Assembly: GCA_005656395.1 (NCBI GenBank)
Contig: SRSI01000047.1
Span: 62,001 to 126,000, forward strand
Source: Strongyloides papillosus
Lineage: Eukaryota; Nematoda; Chromadorea; Rhabditida; Strongyloididae
Direction of reading: 5' to 3'
DNA length: 64,000 bases
The translations under genes were made by a program, and so were the position numbers. A model generated the notes under the pieces. It had not been told where the DNA came from and did no database searches. It worked only from the letters and a program-made list of their open reading frames with translations. Of the stretch, positions 53,464 through 64,000 are shown piece after piece (positions within the stretch are counted from its first letter, which is position 1; every line of letters starts with the position of its first letter).

Positions 53464-55059
53464 ATAATTTTATTTCCCAAAATCAGTCAAGGTCATAATA
53501 TTTATTGGCTATGTCAATGCTTACAACCGATTAATTTAACAATTTCTTTCATTTGAAATGTATTCATGAATAATTACTGAATATTTATTTAAATTTAACA
53601 GATAATATCAATTTAACATTTTTTTAAAAATGCAATAATTGAATAAATTCTTATGCAGTAAAATAAAATAAACCGTAGAGTTAAAAGATTTTTTGCACTA
53701 AAAAATATTATTTTGCAAGTTAAATAGTAAGATAATTTTGAGAAATTATTTTAAATGTACTTTTGTAATTTCTTTTTAATTTGACTTTAATCTTTCACGT
53801 AAAATTAAATAGTTTAAACAACAGATTACGTTTTACTAATTAAGAAATTTGGTATGTAAGCTTAGATATTTTTAAAATCATTTTATTTTTCGGTTCTGCT
53901 ATGATTGTGTGACGTTATTACACATTTCATCTTATTCCTTTGTTTTTAGGGGTTTAAGTTACTAGTATACTAATATCTTGTAGGGGCTACAGTTAAGATT
54001 GATAATAAATCTAAGTTATCTTATTTAGTTATATCTCTAATTAAATTTTAGTGGCCCAATTTTCTAAGAGTCAATTTTGTGATATTTCATTGTGTCTTAA
54101 GTTTGGTGTTTATAATTAATAAAAAATAAGTTTTTGGATCTGAAATACTTATCTGACTCTCAAACCGGCCTAGAAACACGACAATTTAAATCTCTATAAA
54201 ATTTAACTATAACTACTAATAAGAATTTGATATTTTTAAAATTTATATCTCTATTTTAATAAAATAATGATATGATATATTGTTTATACTTCGATTTAAG
54301 ATGATCAGATAAAAAATCACTTTTTTAACAAATAAATTATATTATTCTAACTAAATTTTCATGTGATTAATTTTCTGTTTCTTTTAAAAAAATACATATA
54401 AAATAAAAAACTTTATTAAAAAAAATTTAATAATACAGATTAAATAGAAATAATCAAATTAATAAAATAGTCTTTTAAATGATAAAAAGGTTCGAATATG
54501 TATTACATTATCTATTTATATTATATATCTATTAATGGAAAAAAGCTAAAATTAAGACACCATATTTGATTACATAAAAAACCATCATTTACCTTGATCC
54601 GGCTACAAGCCTTTATTGTAAGTAATGGCTTTCTATGCGCTTTTATATCCGTACAATAATTGATATGACTTAATCACATTTACAACAGATTAATGATAAA
54701 GTAGTCTGTGTTTTGATGAAAATTTCGTTTGTGCGTTAATCATTTAGTTTTGTAGATTGATACATCAATAAATTTTTACTTTTTAAAATAAATTGCTTTT
54801 TAATTTGTAATAGATTTAAACAAAATGAAATTGAATATAAAATAAATGCATATAGTTTATAAATATGTAAGAAAAATAATTTATTAATTGTTTAGTGATG
54901 CCCATAAATTTTAATAAATCAACAAAACTTTTCTTTTTAGATAAAACATTGTAATATAATAATCGTTTGTGCAATAAATATTGAAATGTATTTTTTATCA
55001 AACTACTATACTAAAATTCGTATCTACTTGTAAAATATTTAATTTTAAAATTTTTTATC
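53464..55059. other. Intergenic, nothing recognised
   Basis: AT-rich spacer after the esterase-like gene. No supported exon. The minus-strand ORF at 54816-55001 is low complexity. Confidence 0.5.
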
Positions 55060-55375
55060 ACCTGGACAAAAAGTGAAACAAATATTGTTGTATCAGAATG
55101 CAATGTATTAGAAATATTTCGTTTGTCAGAGATATAAAATTTTATAAAATTTCTAAAAAACCAAGTAACAACGAAAATGTTGTAAACGACGCAAAATATT
55201 GGATTATCAGATAAATTTTGACGTTTATTACAAAAACTTAGATGTTTGACATTTTAGAGTAATGTAAATTTTATTTAATCTTGATATATTTATGATAGTA
55301 TGCTCATTTTAGAGTCTAACTTGTTTTTTTAGCATATTATAGGAATGTTGTTAGAAATCAATTTCGTGTAAAGTT
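55060..55375. repeat. Dispersed repeat family A, copy 2
   Basis: Partner of 17093-17372 in direct orientation. Landmarks: GACGCAAAATATTGGATTAT, TTTGACATTTTAGAGTAATG, GTCTAACTTGTTTTTTTAGC and ATCAATTTCGTGTAAAGTT. Confidence 0.7.
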
Positions 55376-56567
55376 CTAAACATTTTAACAAGGATTATCC
55401 TTTAAAACATCCTACTAACTACAAAAATTTTAAAAATATCATAACAATAATAACAAGAAGCAATAATTATTTAGCGATATAAAATAATATTAATAAAAAA
55501 TATCATTAAATATTTTTTTAGATTGCAAAATTTAAAAGTTAATTTTGACTACGAAGAAAAATGCATAATCTTTTATAACTTTTAGTAAGCTTGAATTTCA
55601 AAGAATATTCTGAAAAATATAGTAAAAAATGTTAAGCTATCAAGCGAGCAAAATTTCATAAAAAAATATAATTTATAATAGTCTAAGCTGTTAAAACATA
55701 TTAATCAAGATGTTATGATATGTTAATAAATGTCCTTTGTATAAGTGGCTATAATTTTGCTTAAAATGAACTTCTAATCTTGTATTTTGAAATGTATTGA
55801 AAAAAACAACTTAAGTTTTATAATGTAAGTAAATGTCATATAACAAACAACTTATTTTACTAATTTCCTAATTATTTCTTTTTATTTTTATATGCGAACT
55901 AATTAGGATAAGATTAGTTTCAAATCAAAAAAATTTAATTGTTATTATGTGGTACAAATCGACTATATTTTTTACAAGTTTGTGGCTATGTTTTTGATTT
56001 TATTGTCCATCACTAGGTTCTATGATGTATTACACGATAATATAGCTTGAGATTTTATAATCAGACTTTCTTGTTCATGTATTTTTTCTATCGGTATCAG
56101 AAATTATTCTTTTTAAAATTTTTTATCCGCAATTCCAACTAGATAGAAGAAAATAATGTTTACTAGCAAAATATTATTTCAAGTGCGTATACCAACAAAT
56201 AAATCTTCCAATAAAAAAATTAATCATACAAATAAGAAAATCATTCAATAAAAAATCCATAATTTATATTTGATTTCTTTGTTCCATCTATCAAACTTTA
56301 TTTACATGCACGTCCAATCCTTGCCCTCGAAAATCAAATATCAATTAGATACAAAACAAAAAATAATGAGAACTACCAGGAATTACAAACCTTTCCTCAA
56401 TAAATCTCATATTTTAAAAAACTTTGTTCCTTGTACTAATCATTTTGATTTTTTTATTTATTTGCTTAAAACTATACTATGGCCGAAATAATACAAATAT
56501 ATAATTACAATACACTCTGAGACTAATATTAGACATATGTTTCAATATTTTTACTACTAAAATTAAG
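55376..56567. other. Intergenic, nothing recognised
   Basis: AT-rich. An ORF at 56270-56491 has mixed composition but no motif or splice context. Confidence 0.45.
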
Positions 56568-56576
56568 TATAAAATA
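56568..56576 (+). promoter_or_regulatory. TATA-like box of the hyaluronidase gene
   Basis: TATAAAATA 50 bp before the first ATG at 56618. Confidence 0.4.
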
Positions 56577-56617
56577 AATAATTTTCTCTACTTAATAATG
56601 ATAAATTCTTTATTAAT

Positions 56618-58403
56618 TTGTTTCAAATGCATTTTTTTCTAATAATTAAAAAAATGTTAAATAAAAAATCACTTAATTATCGAAAATTTTTTTTTCTTAT
56701 TTCTTCACTAATATTTTATGGTTTCGCAATGGAAGTGATATGGAATATTCCAAGCAAAGAATGTCAAAAAAACTCTTCAATATCAGTTAACTTTACTAAT
56801 TACAGCATTGAAACAAATAATGGCTATGAATTTAGAGGTGAAAAAATAATTATTTTATACGAAAAAGATATTGGACTTTATCCCCATTTAAAAAATCATA
56901 CTAATGGTACAATTGAATACATTAATAATGGCCTACCTCAAGTAAGTATAATGCAATATATTCTTTTAGTTATTTATATCATTTTTTATAACATCTTTGT
57001 TAACTAAAACAATTTTTTAAAATGATTTGTTTTTAAAAAAAGATTATTTATATATATATCATGTAGAAATATAAAAGTAATTAAAATATTGATATTTTAG
57101 ATCATATAATTGCAAATCTTTTTCATAATAGCAAACAATAAGAATAGACTTGTAATATAGAATAAAATACAATTAATTTAAATTATAAAAGCATAGTTGA
57201 AGTTTATTTCTATTAAATATTTTAATAAATAAAAATATAATAATATATTATACGCAGTAGAATGTTAAATAAAAAAATAATTTTAATTTTAACAATAAGT
57301 AATTTTATATTATAGTCAGTTAATATGACAAAACATTTGAAGAAACTTGAAGAAAATATTAAAACGATAATTAAAGATGAAAATTTCAGTGGTTTAGCAA
57401 TAATTGATATCGAAGAGTGGAGACCAACTTATGATTCTAATTGGAGCTCTAAACGAATTTACCGAGAACAATCAATTAAGCAAGTTTTAGATAAAGATGA
57501 AAATAAAAATTTAGATAAAAAGGAAGCAGAGAAAATAGCTATAGAAGAATTTGATAAAGCAGCTATAAAATTCTTTAATGAAACTTTACATAAATGTAAA
57601 CAACTTCGTAAAAACGCAAAATGGGGTTTCTATGGTTTCCCTACTTGTAATGAAAATGCTAAAGACAGAAATTGGAGCTTTTGTTTTCCAAATATATCTG
57701 ATAAAACTATTCCTATTTTTCAACATGTAGATGTCATGTATCCAGCTCCCTATATAGTTAAAGGTCAAAATTACTCAATAAAAAACTTATTTGTTCAAGC
57801 TGTTCTGAATGAAACTAAAAGAATCGTAAATAAAATTTCTGAAGATGGTGAAAAGAAAAAGCCCATTTATGTTTACCAAAAATTTGAAGTAAATCCATTT
57901 GTTGAAAAAATTAAGGATATTGAATTTTATGATCCTGTAAGTATTTTTATTTATTATTTTATTTTTTTAATTTAAGTATTATTTATGTATTACATATAAA
58001 AATATGATATACTACAAGGTAGATGGAATAATTGTATGGTCAACATCAAGGAATATGACTGATCGATGTCCATATATTAAAAATTATACTGATACTGTTT
58101 TTGGACCATATGTTAAAAATTTAAATGAAGATTTTTTAATGTATGTTTCCCTTTCTCTTTTGGTAATATTTTTCTTATAGTTCAAGTCAGACAACTATAT
58201 CCCCAACTACCAAACCTCGAACAACTCCATCTTCACGCCAAACAGGATCTTTAACATCCAGTACATTTACATTAAATGATTGCAACCAACTACTAACAGA
58301 AGAAAATATTAAAAAATGGTGTGAAACAAATTTTTACGGTCCAGATTGCTTAGATTCAAAACGAAAATCTAGTGGAATTACTCAAAAACCAGCAAAAAAT
58401 TAA
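56618..58403 (+). CDS. Hyaluronidase (GH56), four exons
   Basis: Exons 56618-56941, 57316-57936, 58019-58140 and 58181-58403 with GT-AG introns of 374, 82, 40 bp join without a stop to 429 residues. The N-terminus has a hydrophobic signal (FFFLISSLIFYGF); a second ATG at 56654 is an equally good start. Exon 1 carries VIWNIPSKEC, matching the F-x-V-x-W-N-x-P-x-x-x-C start of hyaluronidases, then IILYEKDIGLYPHL and NNGLPQ. Exon 2 carries the catalytic motif GLAIIDIEEWRP with Asp 139 and Glu 141, then SNWSSKRIYREQS and KWGFYGFPTC. Exon 3 gives GIIVWSTSRNMTDRC and FGPYVKN. Exon 4 is a Thr/Ser/Pro-rich linker followed by a short Cys segment (WCETNFYGPDC), a partial EGF-like end. The enzyme cleaves beta-1,4 hexosaminidic bonds of hyaluronan outside the cell; in invasive larvae it is thought to loosen host matrix. 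All key residues seen are present, so I expect activity. N-glycosylation sites are frequent. Confidence 0.95.
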
Positions 58404-59027
58404 TTGTTTTTAATATTTTATAATAACGTGTATCAATTCTTTAATTTCTGCTGAAAGAAATTTCTTAAGCAATTTTTACTGTATTTTACATACAGATAAC
58501 TCTCAATTAACGCTTAAGAAAGGTTTCAGTAATATCGTGCATTAGTAAAAACGTATTACATGAGATTTAGATTTCATACAATGCAAGGTCGTGCTACGTC
58601 TTGCTTTTTTTACTATAAAAATTCAAATAGTAAAAATAATATTATATATGTTTTTAAGATTATATCGTTTTCCCAGTTTAATACTTTGGTCTTTACCGCT
58701 GTAGCAATTTTATAATTTGATAGAAAACAGATTTATAACTAGTAGAAATTCTTGAAACAGTGTAATTTTTGTGTTTTATAGTCACAGAATATTTAAAAAA
58801 TTTCTTTTTAACCCATTTATCATGAAATTTAAATGTGAAACATTCTTTAAAGAGTCCGACATTTTCGTTCTCTTTTGATGGTGTGGCCTTTATAAGGCGT
58901 AGTGTCGTCCACACAAAATGTACTTCAATGGATACATACTACCTTGGTTCTTATCACTTAGCTGGCAATTACCTAAATAGAAGAAGCATGTAGGAACATG
59001 CGTGCTAACTAAATAAAACAATTATAA
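58404..59027. other. Intergenic, nothing recognised
   Basis: Spacer between the hyaluronidase gene and the LTR element. The ORF at 58693-58914 on the minus strand has some varied composition but no motif. Confidence 0.4.
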
Positions 59028-59175
59028 GTAAAATTTTATTGGTCCTTACACTATCTAAAAATACACAATATAGTATAAGTATATTAACAATTTAAATCAA
59101 CAAATTTATTATAATTTATGTTTTTATAAGGAATTTAATTTTTTGATGATAAATTTCTTTTTAAGACTCTTACTT
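59028..59175 (-). repeat. 3' LTR (148 bp)
   Basis: Starts GTAAAATTTTATTGGTCCTT on the plus strand and ends AAGACTCTTACTT. Partner 61676-61823. Confidence 0.88.
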
Positions 59176-59214
59176 CCTCACACTTTAGAAATTTCAAAGA
59201 AATTTTCTCAAACT

Positions 59215-59619
59215 TCAAAACTTTTTTACATTAGTACGATGCCATACTCCACGTTTCTCTTTTACACGTACATAATCATCACTAACTTCATCAACAATAT
59301 ATGAACGGTCCCATCTATAATCTAATTTATCATTGATTGATCTACATAAAGCGCATAGTCTCCCTTTTGGATATTCCAAGTTTACATGTGTAAATTCAAG
59401 ACCTGTTCGTTTCGTATTTGAATTACTCTTTTTACATACTAAACAAGATTGTAAAGATTTTCTAATTTTCCCAGCTAAATTATTAATAATCTTTTCTTGA
59501 CCTCTCAATTCAAGAAAATGTTTCATTCTCTTAAAGCTTGCATGGTCCAAATGCTCATGTACATACTTAATAAGCTTTTGTTCTTCTAGTTTATCATAAG
59601 AACCATCAGTTTTAAACAT
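59215..59619 (-). pseudogene. Integrase zinc-binding domain fused to integrase C-terminal tail
   Basis: 134 codons. The first half, KYVHEHLDHASFKRMKHFL then SCLVCKKSN, is the HHCC zinc domain that opens retroviral-type integrases. It is followed after a short linker by CRSINDKLDYRWDRSYIV and RVKEKRGVWHRTNVKKF, typical of the C-terminal end of the protein. The whole D,D-35-E core is missing between them, so this ORF cannot integrate DNA. The frame is nevertheless clean, like the rest of the element. Confidence 0.8.
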
Positions 59620-59846
59620 AAGATCTATCCCCGGAATAACATTAAATTTGTCATCTCATTTTGTGCTGTTGTTTCATTCGAAATTTTCTTACGGCGACCC
59701 CTTCGACCTTTAACAACTATCTTATTTCCATTTTTTGATAAATGTTTTACAATCTCCTCACCATTTGACTCATCAATAGTAGTTCTACTACTATCATCCT
59801 CCTTCTTTTTAAAGTTTCTACCTTGCTCTTTAATTATTTTCTTTAA

Positions 59847-61331
59847 TTAACCACATATTTTTACAGATTTAATTTTTAACTTAGAATCATCTAGATTATC
59901 ACCATATTTTAAAACTTTTACTTTTTGATTTTCTTCCATTCTTAAACAAATAAATGGAATAAAGCGATTTAACATAATAATTTCACGGTGTTTGTAATTG
60001 ATAATCGTTTTAACAGCATATATCAAATCTGTTCCAAGAATTAATTTATACTTTTGATTAAAGTAATGATCGTCCACTACCACGACACGACAGTTTACTT
60101 TGATATTTTTTGGCAGAAATAATTGAGTATATAAATAACCCAACGCTTTAAATTTTTGATTATTAGCAAGAACACAAGTGATACCATTATCCTGATCTCG
60201 ACGTTGAAATCCTAAACTTTGAGCTTGTGATATCGACATAAGACAAGTATCACTCCCAGTATCTAATAATCCATATTCAACACGTCCTAACTGATCCTTC
60301 ACTTTAATTAAAATTTCACACGGTTTCTTGGCAGTAACAGTATCAACAGTTGTAGGAACATTTACTGCTTCATCACAATTTTGTTTTTCCAAGCAAACTC
60401 TTTGAAATGACAAGTATTCTTTTGTACCAATATTTTCTTTTAAATGACTATTTTCAATACGCAACTTCTCAAGTTCTTCTTTTAATTCATCAGTTTCTTT
60501 TAAACGTAGTGTATTTATTTTCTTTGAACCAAATTTAGAATGTTCAACCTTCTCAATCTTAGAATTTTCAGAAGTATCTGTATTTGACTTCTTTGCAGAA
60601 TAACAATCTCTCTCAATATGACCTTTCTTAAGACAGAATCGGCAAGTTTTGTTTTTATGTTTTAAATTATCAGATTGGTGGTCAGAAATTTCCTTTGGTT
60701 TCTTATTTGCAGTTTCAAATTTATGAGCAGTAATAATTTCATTAACAACATCTTTCCATTTTCTTTCTCTCAACGAATATCCGGTTACAGTTAATAAATG
60801 TTGTTGTCCCTTCAGATGTGGAAGTAGTTGACTAAGCATTTCCTCCTCCAAATCATGATCAGTTAACTTTGGTCTAGCTGACATACAAAGCTTTTCAAAT
60901 TCAATAAGACACTTCTCAAGATCATCAAAATCCAATTTAAATATCATCAACTTTCTGCGTGCAACTTTTTCACTATATTTGCCATCATATTGACCTAGCA
61001 AGTACTGTTTTGCCGCATCATAATCATCTATATTTGACTTGTCGAGTTGTTCAACAATTTCAAATGGTAGTCTTAACATCAAATAATCAAACTTTTTTGT
61101 TTCTTCAATCTCTTCAACATTAAACCATCTCTCCAGTTGTTTGATCCAGACAGAGATATTTTTTCTCTCTTTCAAATCATATTCAGGGAACTTAAACCCA
61201 GACGTCGACATCTTCTTGTTAACTTTACCACTAGATTCAAATAAAACAGTTTTTGTTTGTTCCTCTAACTCCTGGAGTTTCTTCTTAATTCTTTTATTTA
61301 ATCTGTCAGGGTGGTCGGCTACTTTATACAA
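59847..61331 (-). CDS. Gag-protease polyprotein of the RT-less LTR element
   Basis: 494 codons. A Gag capsid-like region opens with ISVWIKQLERWFNVEE and FDYLMLRLPFEIVEQL. A CCHC zinc knuckle, CRFCLKKGHIERDC, lies near residue 235. A coiled coil (LKEELEKLRIENSHLKE) follows. The retropepsin has VEYGLLDTGSDTCLMS (active site D-T-G-S) near 358 and KLILGTDLIYAVKTIINY near 440. The ORF ends soon after. The frame upstream of the ATG is short of the primer site by about 340 bp. An intact Gag and protease with no polymerase would allow particle assembly but not copying. A basic linker (59640-59845) leads to the integrase fragment. Confidence 0.9.
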   Translation of the reverse strand: MYKVADHPDRLNKRIKKKLQELEEQTKTVLFESSGKVNKKMSTSGFKFPEYDLKERKNISVWIKQLERWFNVEEIEETKKFDYLMLRLPFEIVEQLDKSNIDDYDAAKQYLLGQYDGKYSEKVARRKLMIFKLDFDDLEKCLIEFEKLCMSARPKLTDHDLEEEMLSQLLPHLKGQQHLLTVTGYSLRERKWKDVVNEIITAHKFETANKKPKEISDHQSDNLKHKNKTCRFCLKKGHIERDCYSAKKSNTDTSENSKIEKVEHSKFGSKKINTLRLKETDELKEELEKLRIENSHLKENIGTKEYLSFQRVCLEKQNCDEAVNVPTTVDTVTAKKPCEILIKVKDQLGRVEYGLLDTGSDTCLMSISQAQSLGFQRRDQDNGITCVLANNQKFKALGYLYTQLFLPKNIKVNCRVVVVDDHYFNQKYKLILGTDLIYAVKTIINYKHREIIMLNRFIPFICLRMEENQKVKVLKYGDNLDDSKLKIKSVKICG

Positions 61332-61675
61332 ATCATTTGCCCACTCAGTAGCTACACGTACAATTTGCTCATGCGTCCAATCTTCCTTGAAGATACTTAT
61401 ACAGTCAATAAAAGATCTAGGGATTCCTCCTGTCTCCGAGAAACTAAGTCGTTAGCCCTCTCGTATTCTACAAACTCAAGAACTTCAGCGTCTTTCCCCT
61501 CTTGCGAATCCACTTTGTAAATTCTCTGTCTATCCTATCTGATAGCACAGTAACGATTGTAATCAAAATTTTAAATATCACCCAATAGTGACCCAAAACA
61601 CGTACTCTCGACTTTCTTTCAATTGTTTTTACAAATTTTTAACTTTTACCCAATTTTCCAACGGACCCCTTACCA

Positions 61676-61823
61676 GTAAAATTTTATTGGTCCTTACACT
61701 ATCTAAAAATACACAATATAGTATAAGTATATTAACAATTTAAATTAACAAATTTATTGTAATTTCATGTTTTTATAAGGAATTTAATTTTTGATGATAA
61801 ATTTCTTTTTAAGACTCTTACTT
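61676..61823 (-). repeat. 5' LTR (148 bp)
   Basis: Near-identical to 59028-59175; its inner edge at 61676 abuts TGGTAAGGGG on the minus strand. Confidence 0.88.
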
Positions 61824-62834
61824 ATATACACATAAATAATTTAATATTTTGTTTATTTTAACAAACAGTACTATAATTTAATAACTATTTTCATGTCCGA
61901 AGATAGCTAAAAGCCAATCTAAGTATTTTTCTAAATCCTCTTCTTAAATACTCTATTATTTCTCTTCTTATTAAACTTCTTCCTAGTTTAATAGTAAGAT
62001 GTGTCTTTCTTAACTAAGTATGTTCAATGCTTTTCTTTTTTCTTTTACTTTTGACCTCATTGATTCAAGATATATAATAAGTATATACACATATACACAT
62101 GCTAAATTATATTATATGATATATAAATATCTCCATAATACTTATATACACTATCAGTTATTCAAGTTTGATATATAAATATATACACCAAATATATATT
62201 TTTATCTTTAATACTAGGCATTACGATTTTTAGATTTAAGCACGTATCAATATATTATCTATCATTAAATGATAGTCTGTTCCTTCGTATTTTTATTTTA
62301 TAGATTACGAAAAGTAATGTTTTAAAACAAGGAACTTTTTTATGTACATTTGAATTTCTCTTTATAATTATATGATTCTTGGTTTAAAATTAAAGAAAAC
62401 AAAAATTAAGACTTGATAGCAATAAAAATGAAAACGATGAACATTCATTTGTCCATGGTTACTCATAATTGTTTTCTTTTTTTTTAAATGCCATTTTGCT
62501 TGCGCATGAGTTACCCATGGACCAGCGAAATAATATATTTTTTTATATAAAATTTGGATAACCAAATTTTTTCAAGTTCCATTCGTAGACTGTTTATATC
62601 TACTCCCTAAATGCGGTGATTAATAATAGCAGCGCATTCTTCTGAAATGCAATGCTCTACCTTAATAAAAAAATTAATAAAACTAGTACACATTCTTCGA
62701 AAAAATTATAAAAAATGGGTAGTTATACTATGTAACTATGTTAATATAAAATATAAAAAATGCTTTTTCGCCTGTTCATATTTTGTATGTTACAAAAAGG
62801 CTATTTCCTTTACCTATAGACAAGCAAATGTCCC
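61824..62834. other. Intergenic, AT-rich
   Basis: Contains TATATA-rich tracts (62080-62260). No gene supported. Confidence 0.45.
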
Positions 62835-63223
62835 CTCACCCGCTTTTCTCAGTTAGATAATGAGACAGTCAAACTCCAAACTTTTGCTTAAAACCCATCG
62901 ATGTAAGAAGACGGGAGATTGTTCTAACACCACAGTTTATTTTTCAGTCGTTCTCTGCATGCTTGATAGTTATCTTTTCTCAAAAGATCCGTCAAACGCT
63001 CCTCGTCAAAGACAGATGGTCGACCTGTTCTTGGAGAGTCTTGAAAGTCGAAAGTGCCATTTTTGAACTTTCAGTACCAGTCCTTTGCAGTACTTCAATC
63101 AATAGCGTCTTCTCCATACACAGAACAGATTTTCCGAACAGCTTTAGATACTCTTTGGCCACGATTAAAAGGAAATAACAGCAGGTGTCATAAGCGTTGT
63201 TTTTTGTCTACTTGGCACTCCAT
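62835..63223 (-). pseudogene. mariner transposase N-terminal fragment
   Basis: From the ATG at 63223 the frame reads MECQVDKKQRL, a stop, then HLLLFPFNRGQRVSKAVRKI and CSVYGEDAID. Further pieces are KDWY then KFKNGTFDFQDSPRTGRPSV, FDEERLTDLL and, after another shift, CGVRTISRLLTSMGFKQKFG. These follow the mariner (SETMAR-type) N-terminus: the LLFEF..G..A..A...I..VYG helix-turn-helix, the WF..F..G....D.PR.GRP linker and the second helix-turn-helix before WVPH.L. At least five stops or shifts. The catalytic DD34D half is absent. Confidence 0.85.
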
Positions 63224-64000
63224 ATTAAAAATCTAAAATTAAAGCAAAATTAAAAGATATGTAAACGGAATTATTAGTGTTTTGTAGAGTAGTAAATGGG
63301 ATTTCAAATGATATATATAACGCGGACAAAAATATAAAGAAAAAGTGGGTTAAAATAAACGTATTACTAAAATCGCGGGAATTTATGGAACAATCTAATA
63401 AATACTAAAAATTATGAAAACTTTCGAGATTATTAAACTAATATTTTTAATTATAAGAATTAGAATTAAAATGAAAACAAAATTTTACTACTATAAATAA
63501 AAACATACCTCGTAAATTCTTAAATAGTCTTCTTCACTCTTTTATTATTTTTTTCAGTCTAATCTTATGTAGAGTCATAGAAGATGTAGTTTTACACCGT
63601 GTTCAAAACAAATCTTGTGAACAATATATAGTGAAGAGAATATTTTATTAAAAATACAAGAGGAACAATAAAAAATGTATTAAAGTGTGTTCTAGAGAGA
63701 AAATCAAAAAAATATATTTATATTTACTCTACTGTGGGCGGAGTTACACATGGAATTATTAGTTCAACATATAATTTTTACCACTGTTGTCTTTTCGATC
63801 GATAAAGAAGAAAATACATCACTATGGAGCATTTCTTTTAATACAAAAAGGCTCTCTACTCTATTATCTTTCAATAGTGTATCAAAAACATCGTACCACA
63901 TACTTTATACAAGTTGAAAACTTGAAAAAGATAAAAAATATTACAAAATAATACGTGTAATCATGTCAAATTTGATATTATGTTTATGGAATAAATCTTA
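63224..64000. other. Window end, nothing recognised
   Basis: No exon supported. The short GC-containing word CTGTGGGCGGAGTTACACATGG at 63730 stands out but has no partner. Confidence 0.4.

Larger units (their letters stand above)
59028..61823 (-). mobile_element. RT-less LTR retroelement (gag-pro plus integrase ends)
   Basis: Flanked by 148-bp direct repeats at 59028-59175 and 61676-61823 that differ at only a few positions. On the minus strand the 5' LTR is followed directly by TGGTAAGGGGTCCGTTGG as primer-binding site. The interior encodes Gag, a zinc knuckle and a protease, then a basic linker, an integrase zinc domain and an integrase tail. RT, RNase H and the integrase core are gone. 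The near-identity of the LTRs shows that insertion is fairly recent, so the deletion form has probably been mobilised by a full-length relative. No target duplication was recognised and the LTR ends are not TG/CA. Confidence 0.88.

Noticed and set aside
59028..61823. Possibility that the flanking 148-bp repeats are TIRs or a segmental duplication
   Set aside because: They are direct, abut a primer-site-like TGGTAA, and enclose Gag-protease in the orientation predicted for LTRs.
1..64000. Spliced-leader RNA, 5S RNA or operon signals
   Set aside because: No spliced-leader exon sequence, Sm site next to a donor, or closely spaced co-oriented gene run was found on either strand.

Overview
The window reads as AT-rich nuclear DNA of a nematode, most likely a parasitic clade IV species close to Strongyloides. 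The grounds are: base composition that looks well under 30% G+C, introns of 37-48 bp with T-rich acceptors ending in TTTCAG, TTTTAG or TATAG, and two well-preserved secreted-enzyme genes of kinds used by tissue-invading worms. The species call is inference. There is no bacterial gene organisation, rRNA, tRNA, spliced-leader gene or CRISPR.

Most of the window is an accessory landscape dominated by mobile-element wreckage. From left to right: a small hypothetical ORF and exon-like acidic ORFs (1.3-3.2 kb); a spliced gene with a BEN-like domain (4.6-5.6 kb); a MULE-transposase-like C-terminal region running, after one apparent frameshift in an A9 tract, into a USP-type deubiquitinase (6.8-8.4 kb); a Ty3/gypsy polyprotein with intact reverse transcriptase and RNase H but no protease active site and no integrase (9.1-12.4 kb); a decayed DEAD-box helicase (12.9-13.6 kb); a piggyBac-type MITE (14.4 kb); a small secreted Cys-rich gene with a frameshift (15.6-16.0 kb); and an internally deleted LTR element whose 5' LTR is split by a second piggyBac-type MITE (17.4-19.8 kb). 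Next come a DIRS-type tyrosine recombinase pseudogene (20.0-21.1 kb), a TA-flanked MITE (21.5-22.1 kb), a secreted protein with a poly-Arg half and a poly-Glu half (22.9-23.9 kb), a foldback repeat (24.5-24.9 kb), a second DIRS-type remnant (25.9-27.1 kb), a DDE transposon remnant whose terminal inverted repeats are themselves tandem repeats (27.4-28.1 kb), an integrase tail (28.4-29.0 kb) and a degenerate helical and membrane-protein region (29.2-30.9 kb).

The second half is sparser: a defensin-like secreted peptide (33.1-33.4 kb), two small tandem-repeat tracts (33.9-34.6 kb), a second BEN-like gene beside a single-pass membrane-protein ORF (34.8-35.9 kb), an unrecognised pseudogene (38.7-39.2 kb), a long-TIR foldback element (40.2-40.7 kb), a second degenerate DEAD-box gene (41.7-42.9 kb), dispersed repeats, and two tiny ORFs (46.9 and 48.4 kb). 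The best-preserved genes are at the right: a two-exon acetylcholinesterase/carboxylesterase-like secreted protein whose catalytic serine is replaced by histidine (51.7-53.5 kb) and a four-exon hyaluronidase with its catalytic Asp/Glu kept (56.6-58.4 kb). After them lie another RT-less LTR element with near-identical 148-bp LTRs (59.0-61.8 kb) and a mariner fragment (62.8-63.2 kb).

Functionally the window has two layers. One is a set of secreted or host-facing genes (esterase-like, hyaluronidase, defensin-like, charge-segregated protein, small peptides), several with a TATA-like box about 45-65 bp before the ATG. The other is a nested graveyard of LTR, DIRS, mariner, MULE and piggyBac-type elements. 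Many ORFs carry single frameshifts, some at homopolymers, so it cannot be told from sequence alone whether each is decay or a base-calling error.
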